Shown here: in pieces, positions 35,374 through 44,002 of the stretch
Numbering within the stretch: position 1 is the first letter of the stretch
How the letters are laid out: the number at the start of each line of letters is the position of its first letter
Source: SIG598 sp045580875
GTDB taxonomy: Bacteria; Bacillota; Clostridia; Oscillospirales; Acutalibacteraceae
DNA: 64,000 nucleotides
Assembly (NCBI GenBank): GCA_045580875.1
Contig: JAZNOP010000100.1
Coordinates: forward strand, 15,220 to 79,219
Direction: 5' to 3'
Made by a program: the position numbers and the translations under genes
The notes under the pieces: model-generated
The model's input: only the letters and a program-made list of their open reading frames with translations
Told to the model about the DNA's origin: nothing
The model's database searches: none

Positions 35374-36141
35374 GTGACACTTCAGAATGAATGGCTGAAT
35401 GTCAATTTCCGACAGCGCGAGCTTACCAGCACCCACCGGCCGCTCGAGGACGAATTTTCGTTTTATGAGGCTGTAAAAAACGGTGATGTGGAATTTGTGC
35501 GCAGAAACTGCAATGAAAATGAATTCTCCAAAGCCGCTGCGGCGAGTGTTCTGTCTGATAAACCCCTGCAAAATATGCGGTATCACTTCATTACCACCGC
35601 AGCGATGGTCACACGCTTCTGTGTGGAAGGCGGAATGGAGCACGAGCTTGCCTACGGTCTGAGTGACTTCTACATATCCAAAATGGACAGGATGCACACC
35701 GAAAAAGACATAGTCACTCTGCATCATACAATGGTTATGGATTACACTGAGAAAATGCATGATCTGAAAAAGCGCCCCGACCTGTCAAAGGTCATCAAAG
35801 TCAGTATAGACTATATTTTCCTGCATCTTCACAACCGTATAACGCTCGAAGAGCTTGCTGAAAATGCCGGTGTTTCCGCCGGTTATCTTTCCAGACTTTT
35901 CAAGAAAGAACTGGACATTTCTGTTTCTGATTACATATGCAGTCAGAAGCTGGAATCGGCGAAAAATCTGCTCAAATACTCCAATCTTTCCATCGTGGAA
36001 ATCGCAGAATACCTCTCATTCGCCTCGCAGAGCTATTTTATACAGGTCTTCCGCAAAAAGACCGGAATGACTCCAAAAAAATACCGCGACAGATTTTTTC
36101 AGGGCGATCAGAGTTACACATGGAAACCCGACCGTACATAA
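35374..36141 (+). CDS. AraC family regulator upstream of the GH16 glucanase
   Basis: A 255-residue paralogue of the regulator at 30898. Shared features are the early HRPLE.EF.FYE segment, the RYHF.TTAAM..RFC segment near residue 75, and the AraC DNA-binding domain with LEELAENAGVSAGYLSRLFK and IVEIAEYLSFASQSYFIQVF. The GTG at 35374 lies five bases after GAGGTGA; a GTG three codons earlier lies inside that site and is less likely. A TATAAT (35330-35335) is well placed as its -10. It is followed by a strong hairpin and then by the GH16 gene, whose upstream region has a 20-base-period direct repeat typical of AraC-type binding. Control of the glucanase is a reasonable inference. Confidence 0.87.
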   Translation: MTLQNEWLNVNFRQRELTSTHRPLEDEFSFYEAVKNGDVEFVRRNCNENEFSKAAAASVLSDKPLQNMRYHFITTAAMVTRFCVEGGMEHELAYGLSDFYISKMDRMHTEKDIVTLHHTMVMDYTEKMHDLKKRPDLSKVIKVSIDYIFLHLHNRITLEELAENAGVSAGYLSRLFKKELDISVSDYICSQKLESAKNLLKYSNLSIVEIAEYLSFASQSYFIQVFRKKTGMTPKKYRDRFFQGDQSYTWKPDRT

Positions 36142-36151
36142 TTTCTCACGT

Positions 36152-36188
36152 ACAAGGCACACCTTCGGCAGGTGTGCCTGTTGTTTTT
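36152..36188 (+). terminator. Terminator after the second AraC-type gene
   Basis: GGCACACCT and AGGTGTGCC pair perfectly around TCGGC, and the stem is followed by TGTTGTTTTT. Confidence 0.9.
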
Positions 36189-36225
36189 ATATATAAACCG
36201 TCTTGATTTTTGTAACAACTTACAG

Positions 36226-36259
36226 CATTAAATTTATATTAATATCATTAAATTTATAT
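36226..36259. promoter_or_regulatory. Two 14-base direct repeats with 20-base period before the GH16 gene
   Basis: CATTAAATTTATAT occurs at 36226-36239 and 36246-36259. Direct repeats spaced by about two helical turns are the usual form of AraC-family operators, and the nearest regulator is an AraC-type protein. The site is about 180 bases upstream of the glucanase start, in AT-rich DNA, so chance similarity is possible. No other gene lies between 36142 and 36439. Confidence 0.45.
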
Positions 36260-36439
36260 AAACTTAATCGAGATAGCTATATTATATAGTTAAGATAAAA
36301 GCACTGTCATACAGTATCGCCAACCAGTATAACAACTCATCGGCGGCTGTCCAGTGTGCCAAATCCATCGTAAAACAGGCATCTCCGGCATTGTAGTCAT
36401 GCCGGTCATGTCAGTACGTAAAGAAAAGGAGAAAACGCC

Positions 36440-37900
36440 ATGATGAAGTTCAGATTTGCAGCAATTCTGTGTGCATTCGTCCTTGTGCTCGGAATTTTTG
36501 CCGGCTGTACACCAACCGTACCGGAAGAGGAGATCGCCTCTCCTTCCGATGAAACCCCTGTCGTTGAAGAGAGCCCGATAAAGCCCTATGTTGAAGTAGC
36601 TGACGATTACGTGGAAAATGACACTGTTCCGCCTGAGCTGGAAGGCTACAACCTTATCTGGCACGACGAATTTTCCGGTGACGAGGTCGATTCCGCCAAC
36701 TGGAACTTCGAGACCCGCAAGCCCCGCTGGACCAACAACGAGCTTCAGGCTTACGTCACCTCCTCTGATAACATTTTCGTCCGCAATGGCAAGCTTGTAA
36801 TCAAAGCCATACAGAGCTACAACCAGTACGGCAGCGTTGAATACACCTCCGGCAAGCTGAACACCCAGAACAAGGTTGATTTCACCTACGGCAAGGTAGT
36901 AGTCAGAGCAAGAGTTCCTGAAGGTCAGGGACTTTGGCCGGCAATCTGGATGATGCCCGCCAACCAGAACAAATACGGTCCGTGGCCCCGCTGCGGTGAG
37001 ATTGACATCATGGAAATCCTCGGCAGCCAGCCTGACCTTACACACAGCACCATTCATTACGGCGCACCCCATGAGCAGCAGCAGGGTACCCTCAAACTGG
37101 AGAACGGCGAGACCTTCGCAAACAGCTATCATGAATTCGGTCTTGAGTGGGAACCGGGCGAGATGCGTTTCTATGTCGATGATACCCTCATTCTGACCGT
37201 AAATGACTGGTACACCGCACTTGAGGGCAATGAGCCCAAGCCTTATCCCGCACCCTTTGATCAGGATTTCTACCTGCAGCTCAATCTTGCGGTCGGCGGA
37301 ACATGGCCGGGCGATCCCGATGAAACAACCGATTTCGAGCATGCTGAATTCCTTATTGACTATGTCAGACTGTATCAGAAGCCTGAATACGACACCAACG
37401 TTACCAGACCCGAGCCCGAGATGCGCGAGCCTGCCACCGACGGCAACTTCATTGTCAACGGTGATTTTGCTCAGGTCGAAAACCTCAACGACGGCGACGG
37501 CTGGGCATTCTTCAACCTTGAAGGCGGCGCTGCTGAGGCAAAAATTGAGAACAACTCACTTACAATCACCACTCAGGATGAAGGCAGAGTTGATTACTCT
37601 GTACAGCTCGTTCAGGCCGACCTTCCCATGGAGCTCGGCAAGACCTACCGCGTCAGCTTCGAAGCTTCCGCAAGCGAGAACCGCGATATGATCGTCTGTG
37701 TTTCCGGACCGTCAGCAGGCTATATCCGCTACATGGCTGACACCAAGGTAGCTCTTACCCCTGACTGGCAGACATACACCTATGAATTCACCATGGAAAA
37801 CCGCTCCGATGCCGACAGCCGCATCGAGTTCAACATGGGTCATGCAGGTTCCACCGCAGATATCTATCTGCGCAATGTCCGCGTCGAGCAGATTGGTTAA
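36440..37900 (+). CDS. GH16 beta-glucanase lipoprotein with carbohydrate-binding module
   Basis: A 486-residue exported lipoprotein (lipobox FAGC, Cys near residue 22; acidic linker to ~60). Residues ~70-315 are a glycoside hydrolase family 16 domain of the laminarinase/lichenase type: WHDEFSG at the start, LWPAIWMMP, and the catalytic EIDIME with Glu187 as nucleophile, Asp189, and Glu192 as acid/base. Residues ~335-486 form a CBM4/9-like beta-sandwich (NFIVNGDFAQVENLNDGDGW). It should cleave beta-1,3 or mixed-linkage beta-glucans at the cell surface, releasing oligosaccharides. AAAGGAG is eight bases before the first of two tandem ATGs. It stands alone next to an AraC-type regulator and ends at a strong terminator. 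Exact linkage specificity cannot be fixed from the motif. Confidence 0.93.
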   Translation: MMKFRFAAILCAFVLVLGIFAGCTPTVPEEEIASPSDETPVVEESPIKPYVEVADDYVENDTVPPELEGYNLIWHDEFSGDEVDSANWNFETRKPRWTNNELQAYVTSSDNIFVRNGKLVIKAIQSYNQYGSVEYTSGKLNTQNKVDFTYGKVVVRARVPEGQGLWPAIWMMPANQNKYGPWPRCGEIDIMEILGSQPDLTHSTIHYGAPHEQQQGTLKLENGETFANSYHEFGLEWEPGEMRFYVDDTLILTVNDWYTALEGNEPKPYPAPFDQDFYLQLNLAVGGTWPGDPDETTDFEHAEFLIDYVRLYQKPEYDTNVTRPEPEMREPATDGNFIVNGDFAQVENLNDGDGWAFFNLEGGAAEAKIENNSLTITTQDEGRVDYSVQLVQADLPMELGKTYRVSFEASASENRDMIVCVSGPSAGYIRYMADTKVALTPDWQTYTYEFTMENRSDADSRIEFNMGHAGSTADIYLRNVRVEQIG

Positions 37901-37941
37901 GAGTTTTATCCAATCGCCACACAATTCATTTCTTAAATTAA

Positions 37942-37992
37942 AGCCGGTCTGCCTTTGCGTGATTGCATAAGCAGACCGGCTGTTTTTGTTTT
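37942..37992. terminator. Terminator between GH16 gene and araD
   Basis: AGCCGGTCTGC and GCAGACCGGCT form a perfect 11-base stem with an 18-base loop and a T-rich tail on the plus side; on the minus side CTTTAATTT follows, so it can also end the arabinose operon. Confidence 0.88.
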
Positions 37993-38005
37993 ATCAGAAT
38001 ACCGC

Positions 38006-38695
38006 TCAGTTCTGTCCGTAGTAGGCATTTTTGCCGTGTTTGCGCAGATAGTGCTTATCGAGGAGCTCCTGCTGCATGATGCCTGCGGAAGGATTAAGGG
38101 TCATAGCGTGTATATCCATGAACGCAACCTCTTCGAGCACAACGGCATTATGCACAGCATTCATGGCATCAGTGCCCCATGCAAACGGACCGTGACTATG
38201 CACTACAACTGCAGGGACAGCCATAGGATCTTTATCTGCAAAGGCTTCGATTATGACTGTACCGGTTTCTTTTTCGTATTCTCCGGCGATTTCCTCTGCT
38301 GTCATGCGGCGGGTGCAGGGAATATTACCGTAGAAATAGTCGGCATGGGTTGTTCCCATTGCCGGAATATCCATTCCTGCCTGAGCAAAGCTGGTTGCCC
38401 AGCGCGAATGTGTATGTACAATTCCGCCGACCTCGGGGAATGCCTTATATAGCTCCACATGGGTAGGTGTGTCGCTCGAGGGCTTCCATTTGCCCTCCAC
38501 GACCTTGCCCTCAAGATCGACTACAACCATATCCTCTGCGGTCATTCCGTCGTATGCCACTCCTGACGGCTTGATTACCACCAGACCGCTCTCACGGTCA
38601 ATTCCGGATACATTGCCCCAGGTGAATGTTACCAGACCGTATTTCGGCAGGAGAAGATTGGCTTCGAGGACTTCCTGTTTCAGTTTTTCAAGCAT
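38006..38695 (-). CDS. araD: L-ribulose-5-phosphate 4-epimerase
   Basis: A 229-residue class II aldolase-fold enzyme that converts L-ribulose 5-phosphate to D-xylulose 5-phosphate, the step that feeds arabinose into the pentose phosphate pathway. The zinc-binding and catalytic signatures are present: TWGNVSGID near residue 29, KPSGVAYD, the VHTHSRWATSFAQAG metal site near residue 95, and VVVHSHGPFAWG with a further His. The ATG at 38695 follows GAGGTG inside the overlap with the kinase gene; a GTG at 38707 is the alternative. It closes the arabinose operon. The length matches the family. Confidence 0.95.
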   Translation of the reverse strand: MLEKLKQEVLEANLLLPKYGLVTFTWGNVSGIDRESGLVVIKPSGVAYDGMTAEDMVVVDLEGKVVEGKWKPSSDTPTHVELYKAFPEVGGIVHTHSRWATSFAQAGMDIPAMGTTHADYFYGNIPCTRRMTAEEIAGEYEKETGTVIIEAFADKDPMAVPAVVVHSHGPFAWGTDAMNAVHNAVVLEEVAFMDIHAMTLNPSAGIMQQELLDKHYLRKHGKNAYYGQN

Positions 38696-38703
38696 GGCGC
38701 ACC

Positions 38704-40266
38704 TCACATAACCTCTACGGCTGTCTTCTCAACAGCAAATGCTGCTCTGTATTTTTCAAGGAAAGCATTGAATCCGGCGATATCGCTCTCATCAGCCATA
38801 AGCGTAGAGGCTTTTGCATCGGCAAACACCTTGTTGTCAAGATAATCCTCGAGGCTCTCTCCGTCTTCCTTCCACAGCATATATGCGCACAGCAGAGCCA
38901 TTCCGTAAGGTCCGCCCTCGCCTGCTGTCTCCATTACGGAAACAGGTGCGCCGACAGCTGCGGAAAGCAACTTCTGACCGACAACAGGAGTTTTAAAATA
39001 TCCGCCGTGTCCGTACAGCTTGTCAACCTGAACGTTCTCTTCTCCTGTGAGGATATCAAGACCGATTTTCAGTGTTGCAAGAGCCGAAAGCAGATGGGTA
39101 CGCATGAAGTTTGCAAGAGTAAAAGAGCAGTTCGGGAATCTTGCAAATACAGGACGCCCCTCATCAAGGTCGGTTACACCCTCTCCGGAGAAATAGTTAT
39201 AGGAGAGAAGTCCGCCGCAGTCGGCATCGCCCTCAAGAGCCTTGTTGAACAGCATGGTATAAAGGCTTCCTTTATCCTGCGGTGCGCCTATAGCTTCCGC
39301 AAACTGTGAGAAGAGATTCACCCACGCATTGATATCAGATGTGCAGTTATTGCAGTGCACCATTGCAACCGGTGCGCCTGCAGGAGTTGTGACCATGTCT
39401 ATTTCGCGGTGAACACCGAGGTCGTGGTCGGTAACCAGCATAGCAAAATCAGATGTGCCTGCCGACACGTTTCCTGTGCGCACTCTGACCGAATTTGTAG
39501 CAGCCATGCCGGTACCTGCATCGCCCTCACAGGGAGCAACAGGAATGCCGGGCTTGAGTGTACCGGTCGGGTCAAGGAAGATCGCACCCTCTGCGGTGAG
39601 TGTTCCTCCGCTGACGCCGGCAGGAAGAACCTTCGGAAGGATATCGCGCAGCTTCCAGTTGTAATTGACCAGCGAGTCAAACTTCTCGACCATGTCCTGA
39701 TTATAGTCAATTTTTTCGCTGTCTATCGGGAACATACCGGATGCCTCACCAACGCCCATAACCTTCTCTCCGGTCAGCTGCCAGTGGATATATCCGGCAA
39801 GAGTAGTCAGATATGCGATATTACCAACGTGTTCCTCGCCGTTGAGCATCGCCTGATAAAGATGTGCAATACTCCAGCGCTGCGGAATATTGAAGCCGAG
39901 CAGTGCGGTCAGTTTTTCTGCAGCCTCACCGGTTATTGTGTTTCGCCATGTGCGGAATTCTGCAAGCTGTACGCCGTTTTTATCAAAAGGCAGATAGCCG
40001 TGCATCATCGCCGAAACGCCGACCGCACCGACTGTCGTGAGCTCTGCACCGAATTTTGACCTGACATCGGCTGCAAGGTCAGCATAGCAGGCGCGCAGTC
40101 CCTCATGCACAAGGCTCATCGGATAAGTCCATATTCCCTTTTCGGTAAGCTGATTTTCCCACTCAAAGCTGCCGGAAGCAGCAGGAATATGATTCTCATC
40201 CAGCAGCACAGCCTTGATTCTGGTCGATCCAAGCTCTATGCCTATAACACATTTTTCAAGATTCAT
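38704..40266 (-). CDS. FGGY-family kinase, probable L-ribulokinase
   Basis: A 520-residue sugar kinase with both FGGY halves. GIELGSTRIKAVL at the N-terminus is the phosphate-binding loop, GVSAMMHGYLPFD the sugar-binding segment, and AGTSDFAML plus ETAGEGGPYGMALL belong to the C-terminal nucleotide-binding lobe. By position between arabinose isomerase and the 4-epimerase it should phosphorylate L-ribulose at C5 with ATP. It is not of the Escherichia coli AraB subtype by the motifs visible; Firmicutes often use such a diverged FGGY kinase in arabinose operons. The ATG at 40266 follows AAGGGTGA. The stop codon touches the araD ribosome binding site. Confidence 0.88.
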   Translation of the reverse strand: MNLEKCVIGIELGSTRIKAVLLDENHIPAASGSFEWENQLTEKGIWTYPMSLVHEGLRACYADLAADVRSKFGAELTTVGAVGVSAMMHGYLPFDKNGVQLAEFRTWRNTITGEAAEKLTALLGFNIPQRWSIAHLYQAMLNGEEHVGNIAYLTTLAGYIHWQLTGEKVMGVGEASGMFPIDSEKIDYNQDMVEKFDSLVNYNWKLRDILPKVLPAGVSGGTLTAEGAIFLDPTGTLKPGIPVAPCEGDAGTGMAATNSVRVRTGNVSAGTSDFAMLVTDHDLGVHREIDMVTTPAGAPVAMVHCNNCTSDINAWVNLFSQFAEAIGAPQDKGSLYTMLFNKALEGDADCGGLLSYNYFSGEGVTDLDEGRPVFARFPNCSFTLANFMRTHLLSALATLKIGLDILTGEENVQVDKLYGHGGYFKTPVVGQKLLSAAVGAPVSVMETAGEGGPYGMALLCAYMLWKEDGESLEDYLDNKVFADAKASTLMADESDIAGFNAFLEKYRAAFAVEKTAVEVM

Positions 40267-40303
40267 AATTATCACCCTTTATGATTCGTATTAAATCACA
40301 TAC

Positions 40304-40330
40304 AGGGGACGATGACCGGCACCGTCCCCT
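40304..40330 (-). other. Intercistronic hairpin between araA and kinase gene
   Basis: AGGGGACG and CGTCCCCT pair perfectly around an 11-base loop in the 76-base gap. No T run follows, so an RNA-processing or stability element is more likely than a terminator. Confidence 0.55.
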
Positions 40331-40342
40331 AACTGCTGTGAA

Positions 40343-41809
40343 TTATTTAAGCTTCCATGCAAGATCCTTGAGGAACAGTTCTTCCTCAAGCTTTTCCGGA
40401 GTGCTCTCGCTGGTGATATGGATAAACTCGATATCCATCATTCTTGCCCAGTCGCGCATCTGCTCTGCTGTGACGTCATATGACAGTACGGTATGATGCG
40501 CACCGCCTGCCATTATCCAACACTCAACGCCGGTGGTCAGGTCGGGCATTGCCCTCCACATAACACGTGCAACCGGCAGATTGGGCATCTCCATTATGGG
40601 CTTCACGCACTCGATATCCTGACAGATAAGGCGCAGACGTCCGCCCATATCAATAAGGCTGACGACTATGGCACTGCCTGCCTTGCCCTCAAAAACAAGA
40701 CGCGCAGGATCTTTCTCATTCATGCCTATGCCGAGATGATGGGTCTCAATGCGAGGCTTGTCAGCTGCAAGGCTCGGGCATACCTCGAGCATATGAGCAC
40801 CGAGGCTGTATTCCTGACCCTCGACGAGGTGATATGTGTAATCCTCCATGAAAGCCGAAGCACCGTTGCCGTTTTCACCCATTGCTTTCATTATAGCAGT
40901 CATCGCGGAAACTTTCCAGTCTCCTTCGCCGCCGTAGCCGTAGCCAAGGCTCATCAGATGCTGGGAGGCAAGACCGGGAAGCTGCTCCATACCGTAAAGG
41001 TCCTGGAACGTATTGGAGAATGCGGTGCAGCCCTCTGCATCCATCATCTTCTTTATAGCAATTTCCTCACGTGCCTGATAGCGGATAGCATCGATATTGT
41101 CAGTAGCAATGTCATAGCTTGCCTTGTAGGTATCCATCAGGGCATCGATTTCAGCCTCAGCAACAGCATTCATCTCCTTGACAAGATCACCGACAGCCCA
41201 TGTATTGACCTGCCAGCCAAGCTTTGCCTGAACCTCTACCTTATCGCCCTCTGTAACAGCAACCTCACGCATATTGTCGCCGAAACGCATGACACGCATA
41301 TTCTTCGACACATCAACACCGACTGCTGCCTTCATCCAGTCACCGAGGCGCTTATGGACCTTTTCATTCTTCCAGTAGCCTGCGATGACCTTGCGCGGCA
41401 TACGCAGACGTGCGCCTATAAAGCCGTGCTCGCGGTCGCCGTGAGCCGCCTGATTGAGATTCATGAAATCCATGTCGATTTCATCGTTGGGTATCTCAAG
41501 ATTGTACTGGGTTGCAAGGTGGCAGTAGGGCTTCTGGAGGGAAGCCAGACCGTTTATCCACATCTTGCTCGGAGAGAATGTATGACACCATGTGATGATA
41601 CCCATGCAGCTGTCATCATAGTTTGCCTCTCTGACAATCCGGGTGATTTCAGCGTTTGTCTTTGCGGTTACTTTATATACGAGCGGGAAGGGCAGCACCT
41701 TGCTCAGCTCAGATGCCATTTCCTGTGCTCTGGCATCTACTGTTTCCAGAACCTCAGGTCCGTACAGAAACTGTGAGCCGACTACAAACCAAAATTCACG
41801 AGTTTTCAT
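40343..41809 (-). CDS. araA: L-arabinose isomerase
   Basis: A 488-residue enzyme converting L-arabinose to L-ribulose in the cytoplasm. Family landmarks are plain: the opening REFWFVVGSQFLYGPE, GIITWCHTFSPSKMWI (about residue 70-85), HLATQYN, LNQAAHGDREHGF, and SLGYGYGGEGDWK, with the metal-binding Glu and His positions expected in SHHLG-like ETHHLGIGM. The length is normal. AGGAGG lies six bases before the ATG. It is the first catabolic gene after the transporter genes, 22 bases behind the second permease, so import and catabolism are co-transcribed. Confidence 0.97.
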   Translation of the reverse strand: MKTREFWFVVGSQFLYGPEVLETVDARAQEMASELSKVLPFPLVYKVTAKTNAEITRIVREANYDDSCMGIITWCHTFSPSKMWINGLASLQKPYCHLATQYNLEIPNDEIDMDFMNLNQAAHGDREHGFIGARLRMPRKVIAGYWKNEKVHKRLGDWMKAAVGVDVSKNMRVMRFGDNMREVAVTEGDKVEVQAKLGWQVNTWAVGDLVKEMNAVAEAEIDALMDTYKASYDIATDNIDAIRYQAREEIAIKKMMDAEGCTAFSNTFQDLYGMEQLPGLASQHLMSLGYGYGGEGDWKVSAMTAIMKAMGENGNGASAFMEDYTYHLVEGQEYSLGAHMLEVCPSLAADKPRIETHHLGIGMNEKDPARLVFEGKAGSAIVVSLIDMGGRLRLICQDIECVKPIMEMPNLPVARVMWRAMPDLTTGVECWIMAGGAHHTVLSYDVTAEQMRDWARMMDIEFIHITSESTPEKLEEELFLKDLAWKLK

Positions 41810-41831
41810 TTTGTCCTCCTGTTTTAATTTA

Positions 41832-42884
41832 TCAAGCCTTATCCTTGTTCTTTCTGGAAAGCACCACGCTCTGAATGAGCAGGAACAAACATATCATAGC
41901 AGCAACTGTGATATTTGTCCACCATGCTTCGTCAAGACCAAGCGAGGAAACAATATTTTTTATGGTGTTGAGAGAGAGCACACCGAAGAATGTGCCGATG
42001 ATATTGCCGACACCGCCAGTGAGCATTGTGCCGCCGATAATAGAAGAAGCAATGGCATTCATCTCTGCACCGCTCGCATGAGAGGGCGAGCCGGAGCCGA
42101 CGTGCATGAAGTAGACAAAGCCGCCGATTCCCGCAAGCAGGCTGCAGATTACGTGAGAGAGGAACTTTGTTCTCTTTACGTTGATACCGAGCATATTTGC
42201 GCTGTGGCTGTTACCGCCTACTGCGTAGAAGCTGCGGCCGAGCTTTGTCCAGCGGAGCAGAGCAAACAGACCGGCAACGAGAAGGATTGCAACAATAACA
42301 CCTATCTCAACATAAGCAGGCACATAATTGCCAAGCTTGTTCACTGAGCCCATGAAAGGTACGGTGATTCTGGTTGCCTTGAGAGCCTGGAATCCCTCAT
42401 GTGCAACGTTGAACTGTGTTGAATTGACGATGGTTGTCATGCCCTTCGCAAAGAACATACCTGCAAGGGTGACAATGAAGGGCTGTATCTCGAGATATGC
42501 GACAAGGAAGCCCTGAATGACGCCGAAAGCGGCACCGATGCCAAGAGCGATGAGTATTGCAGTGAAAACATTGCCGCCGTTGTAGTCGAGATGAACAGCA
42601 CAGCTCATGCATACAAGGGCTGTAACCATACCGACGGAAATATCAATGCCGCCGGAAATCATTACTATGCTCATGCCGCAGGAAAGAATGATCAGCGCTG
42701 CATTGTCATTGAGAATATTGAAGAATGCCTGCGGCTTGAGGAAGCCCGAGCCAAGGAAAACTATCGCAGATACATACATTATAACAAAAACTGCGATGGT
42801 AATAAACAAAAGAATATTTGTATCTGAAAGGGAGGAAAATTTCTTCAGAAGCGGAGACTTTGCTTTTACAGTTTTCTCTGTCAT
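41832..42884 (-). CDS. Sugar ABC transporter permease, YjfF-like
   Basis: A 350-residue member of the BPD_transp_2 (ribose/arabinose/galactose) permeases with about eight to ten membrane helices. The internal motif AALIILSCGMSIVMISGGIDISVG near residue 55-78 is the family signature, given here in part as ISGGIDISVG. It starts two bases after the preceding permease stops, and the pair resembles YtfT-YjfF of the galactofuranose importer, in which two different permeases form the channel. The C-terminus is basic. In this operon the likely substrate is L-arabinose or an arabinose-containing oligosaccharide, by association with araA. Confidence 0.92.
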   Translation of the reverse strand: MTEKTVKAKSPLLKKFSSLSDTNILLFITIAVFVIMYVSAIVFLGSGFLKPQAFFNILNDNAALIILSCGMSIVMISGGIDISVGMVTALVCMSCAVHLDYNGGNVFTAILIALGIGAAFGVIQGFLVAYLEIQPFIVTLAGMFFAKGMTTIVNSTQFNVAHEGFQALKATRITVPFMGSVNKLGNYVPAYVEIGVIVAILLVAGLFALLRWTKLGRSFYAVGGNSHSANMLGINVKRTKFLSHVICSLLAGIGGFVYFMHVGSGSPSHASGAEMNAIASSIIGGTMLTGGVGNIIGTFFGVLSLNTIKNIVSSLGLDEAWWTNITVAAMICLFLLIQSVVLSRKNKDKA

Positions 42885-42886
42885 GA

Positions 42887-43999
42887 TTATTCAGCCTCCT
42901 TTGCGGTCTTTGCAGGAGCAATGTACTTCCATGCCTGGGAGAGCTTTTCTCTGACTATCGGAGCGCTGAGCACAACGAGGATAATGACAACGATTGCCTT
43001 GTATGCAGGAAGAGCTGCAGAATCAACGTTGAACTTGAAAAGTGTGGTGGTCAGGAACTGAATGACATAAGCGCCGACGATAGATGCAGTCATGTTGAAC
43101 TTACCGCCGGAGAGCGCGTTTCCGCCGAGAGCAACAGCAAGGATAGCATCCATTTCGATGTCCTTTGCAACAACCGAATAGTTGATGGTGGAAAGACGGC
43201 TTACCTTGATGAATGCTGCAACAGCAACGCACAGTCCGAGAATAACGTAGGTGATGAACTTTATGAATGCCGGATCGATACCGTTAAGACGGGAGGAGTT
43301 TGCGTTGATACCGACAGCCTGTGTGTAAAGTCCGAGGTTTGTGTACTTGAGTACAAGTGCAATTATGACCATGCAGATAATTGCGATAAACACCGGGGTG
43401 GGAATCGGCACACCGGGGATAAAGTTGCCGAAATAGCCAAAGGACGGCTCATTGACGATAGGAAGCTGATTGTTGTTGATCCATGCTGCAATGGAACGTC
43501 CTGCGGTGAAAAGTATGAGAGTTGCGACCATCGGCTGAATCCTGAAATATGCAACAAGCACGCCGTTGAATGCACCGAACAGCATGGCTGCAACGCAGGC
43601 AACAAGAACTGCTACGATGATGGGAGCCTGCATTGTTTCCGGACGGGATTCGGTACCGCAGAGCACACGCAGAATAACGCTGCCTGCAATGGCTATTCCT
43701 GAGCCGACACTGATATCCTGTCCGCCGGAAGCTGCGGTAACGAGAGTCATGCCTATGGCGAGAATTGCAAGCTCAGAGGCATTATCGAGTATTGTGATGA
43801 GGTAACCGGAGAAAACCGGGTCACCTGCACTGTTTCTGTCAACTGAGATTGCAAAAAATGACGGGTCTGCAATCAGGTTGAAAACAACAAGGATGAGCAG
43901 CGCGGCAATAGGAATGAATATCTGCTGTTTTACCAGCCTGAGCAGAAAACCTCCAATGCCCTTTATGATATCCTGAGATGATTTTTTCAGTGTAGCCAT
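42887..43999 (-). CDS. Sugar ABC transporter permease, YtfT-like
   Basis: A 370-residue permease of the same family as its neighbour, with a long basic cytosolic start before the first helix (residues ~20-40). It carries AIGMTLVTAASGGQDISVGS, the membrane motif where YtfT-type permeases differ from YjfF-types, and ALGGNALSGGKFN in the C-terminal half. It lies three bases behind the ATPase gene and two before the second permease. The two permeases, the ATPase and the binding lipoprotein make a complete type II sugar importer. A shared ancestry with YtfQRT-YjfF suggests specificity for a furanose form, which is inference. Confidence 0.92.
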   Translation of the reverse strand: MATLKKSSQDIIKGIGGFLLRLVKQQIFIPIAALLILVVFNLIADPSFFAISVDRNSAGDPVFSGYLITILDNASELAILAIGMTLVTAASGGQDISVGSGIAIAGSVILRVLCGTESRPETMQAPIIVAVLVACVAAMLFGAFNGVLVAYFRIQPMVATLILFTAGRSIAAWINNNQLPIVNEPSFGYFGNFIPGVPIPTPVFIAIICMVIIALVLKYTNLGLYTQAVGINANSSRLNGIDPAFIKFITYVILGLCVAVAAFIKVSRLSTINYSVVAKDIEMDAILAVALGGNALSGGKFNMTASIVGAYVIQFLTTTLFKFNVDSAALPAYKAIVVIILVVLSAPIVREKLSQAWKYIAPAKTAKEAE

Positions 44000-44002
44000 G
44001 GC

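Noticed and set aside
40493..41776. 427-codon plus-strand frame opposite araA
   Set aside because: araA is unmistakable on the minus strand.
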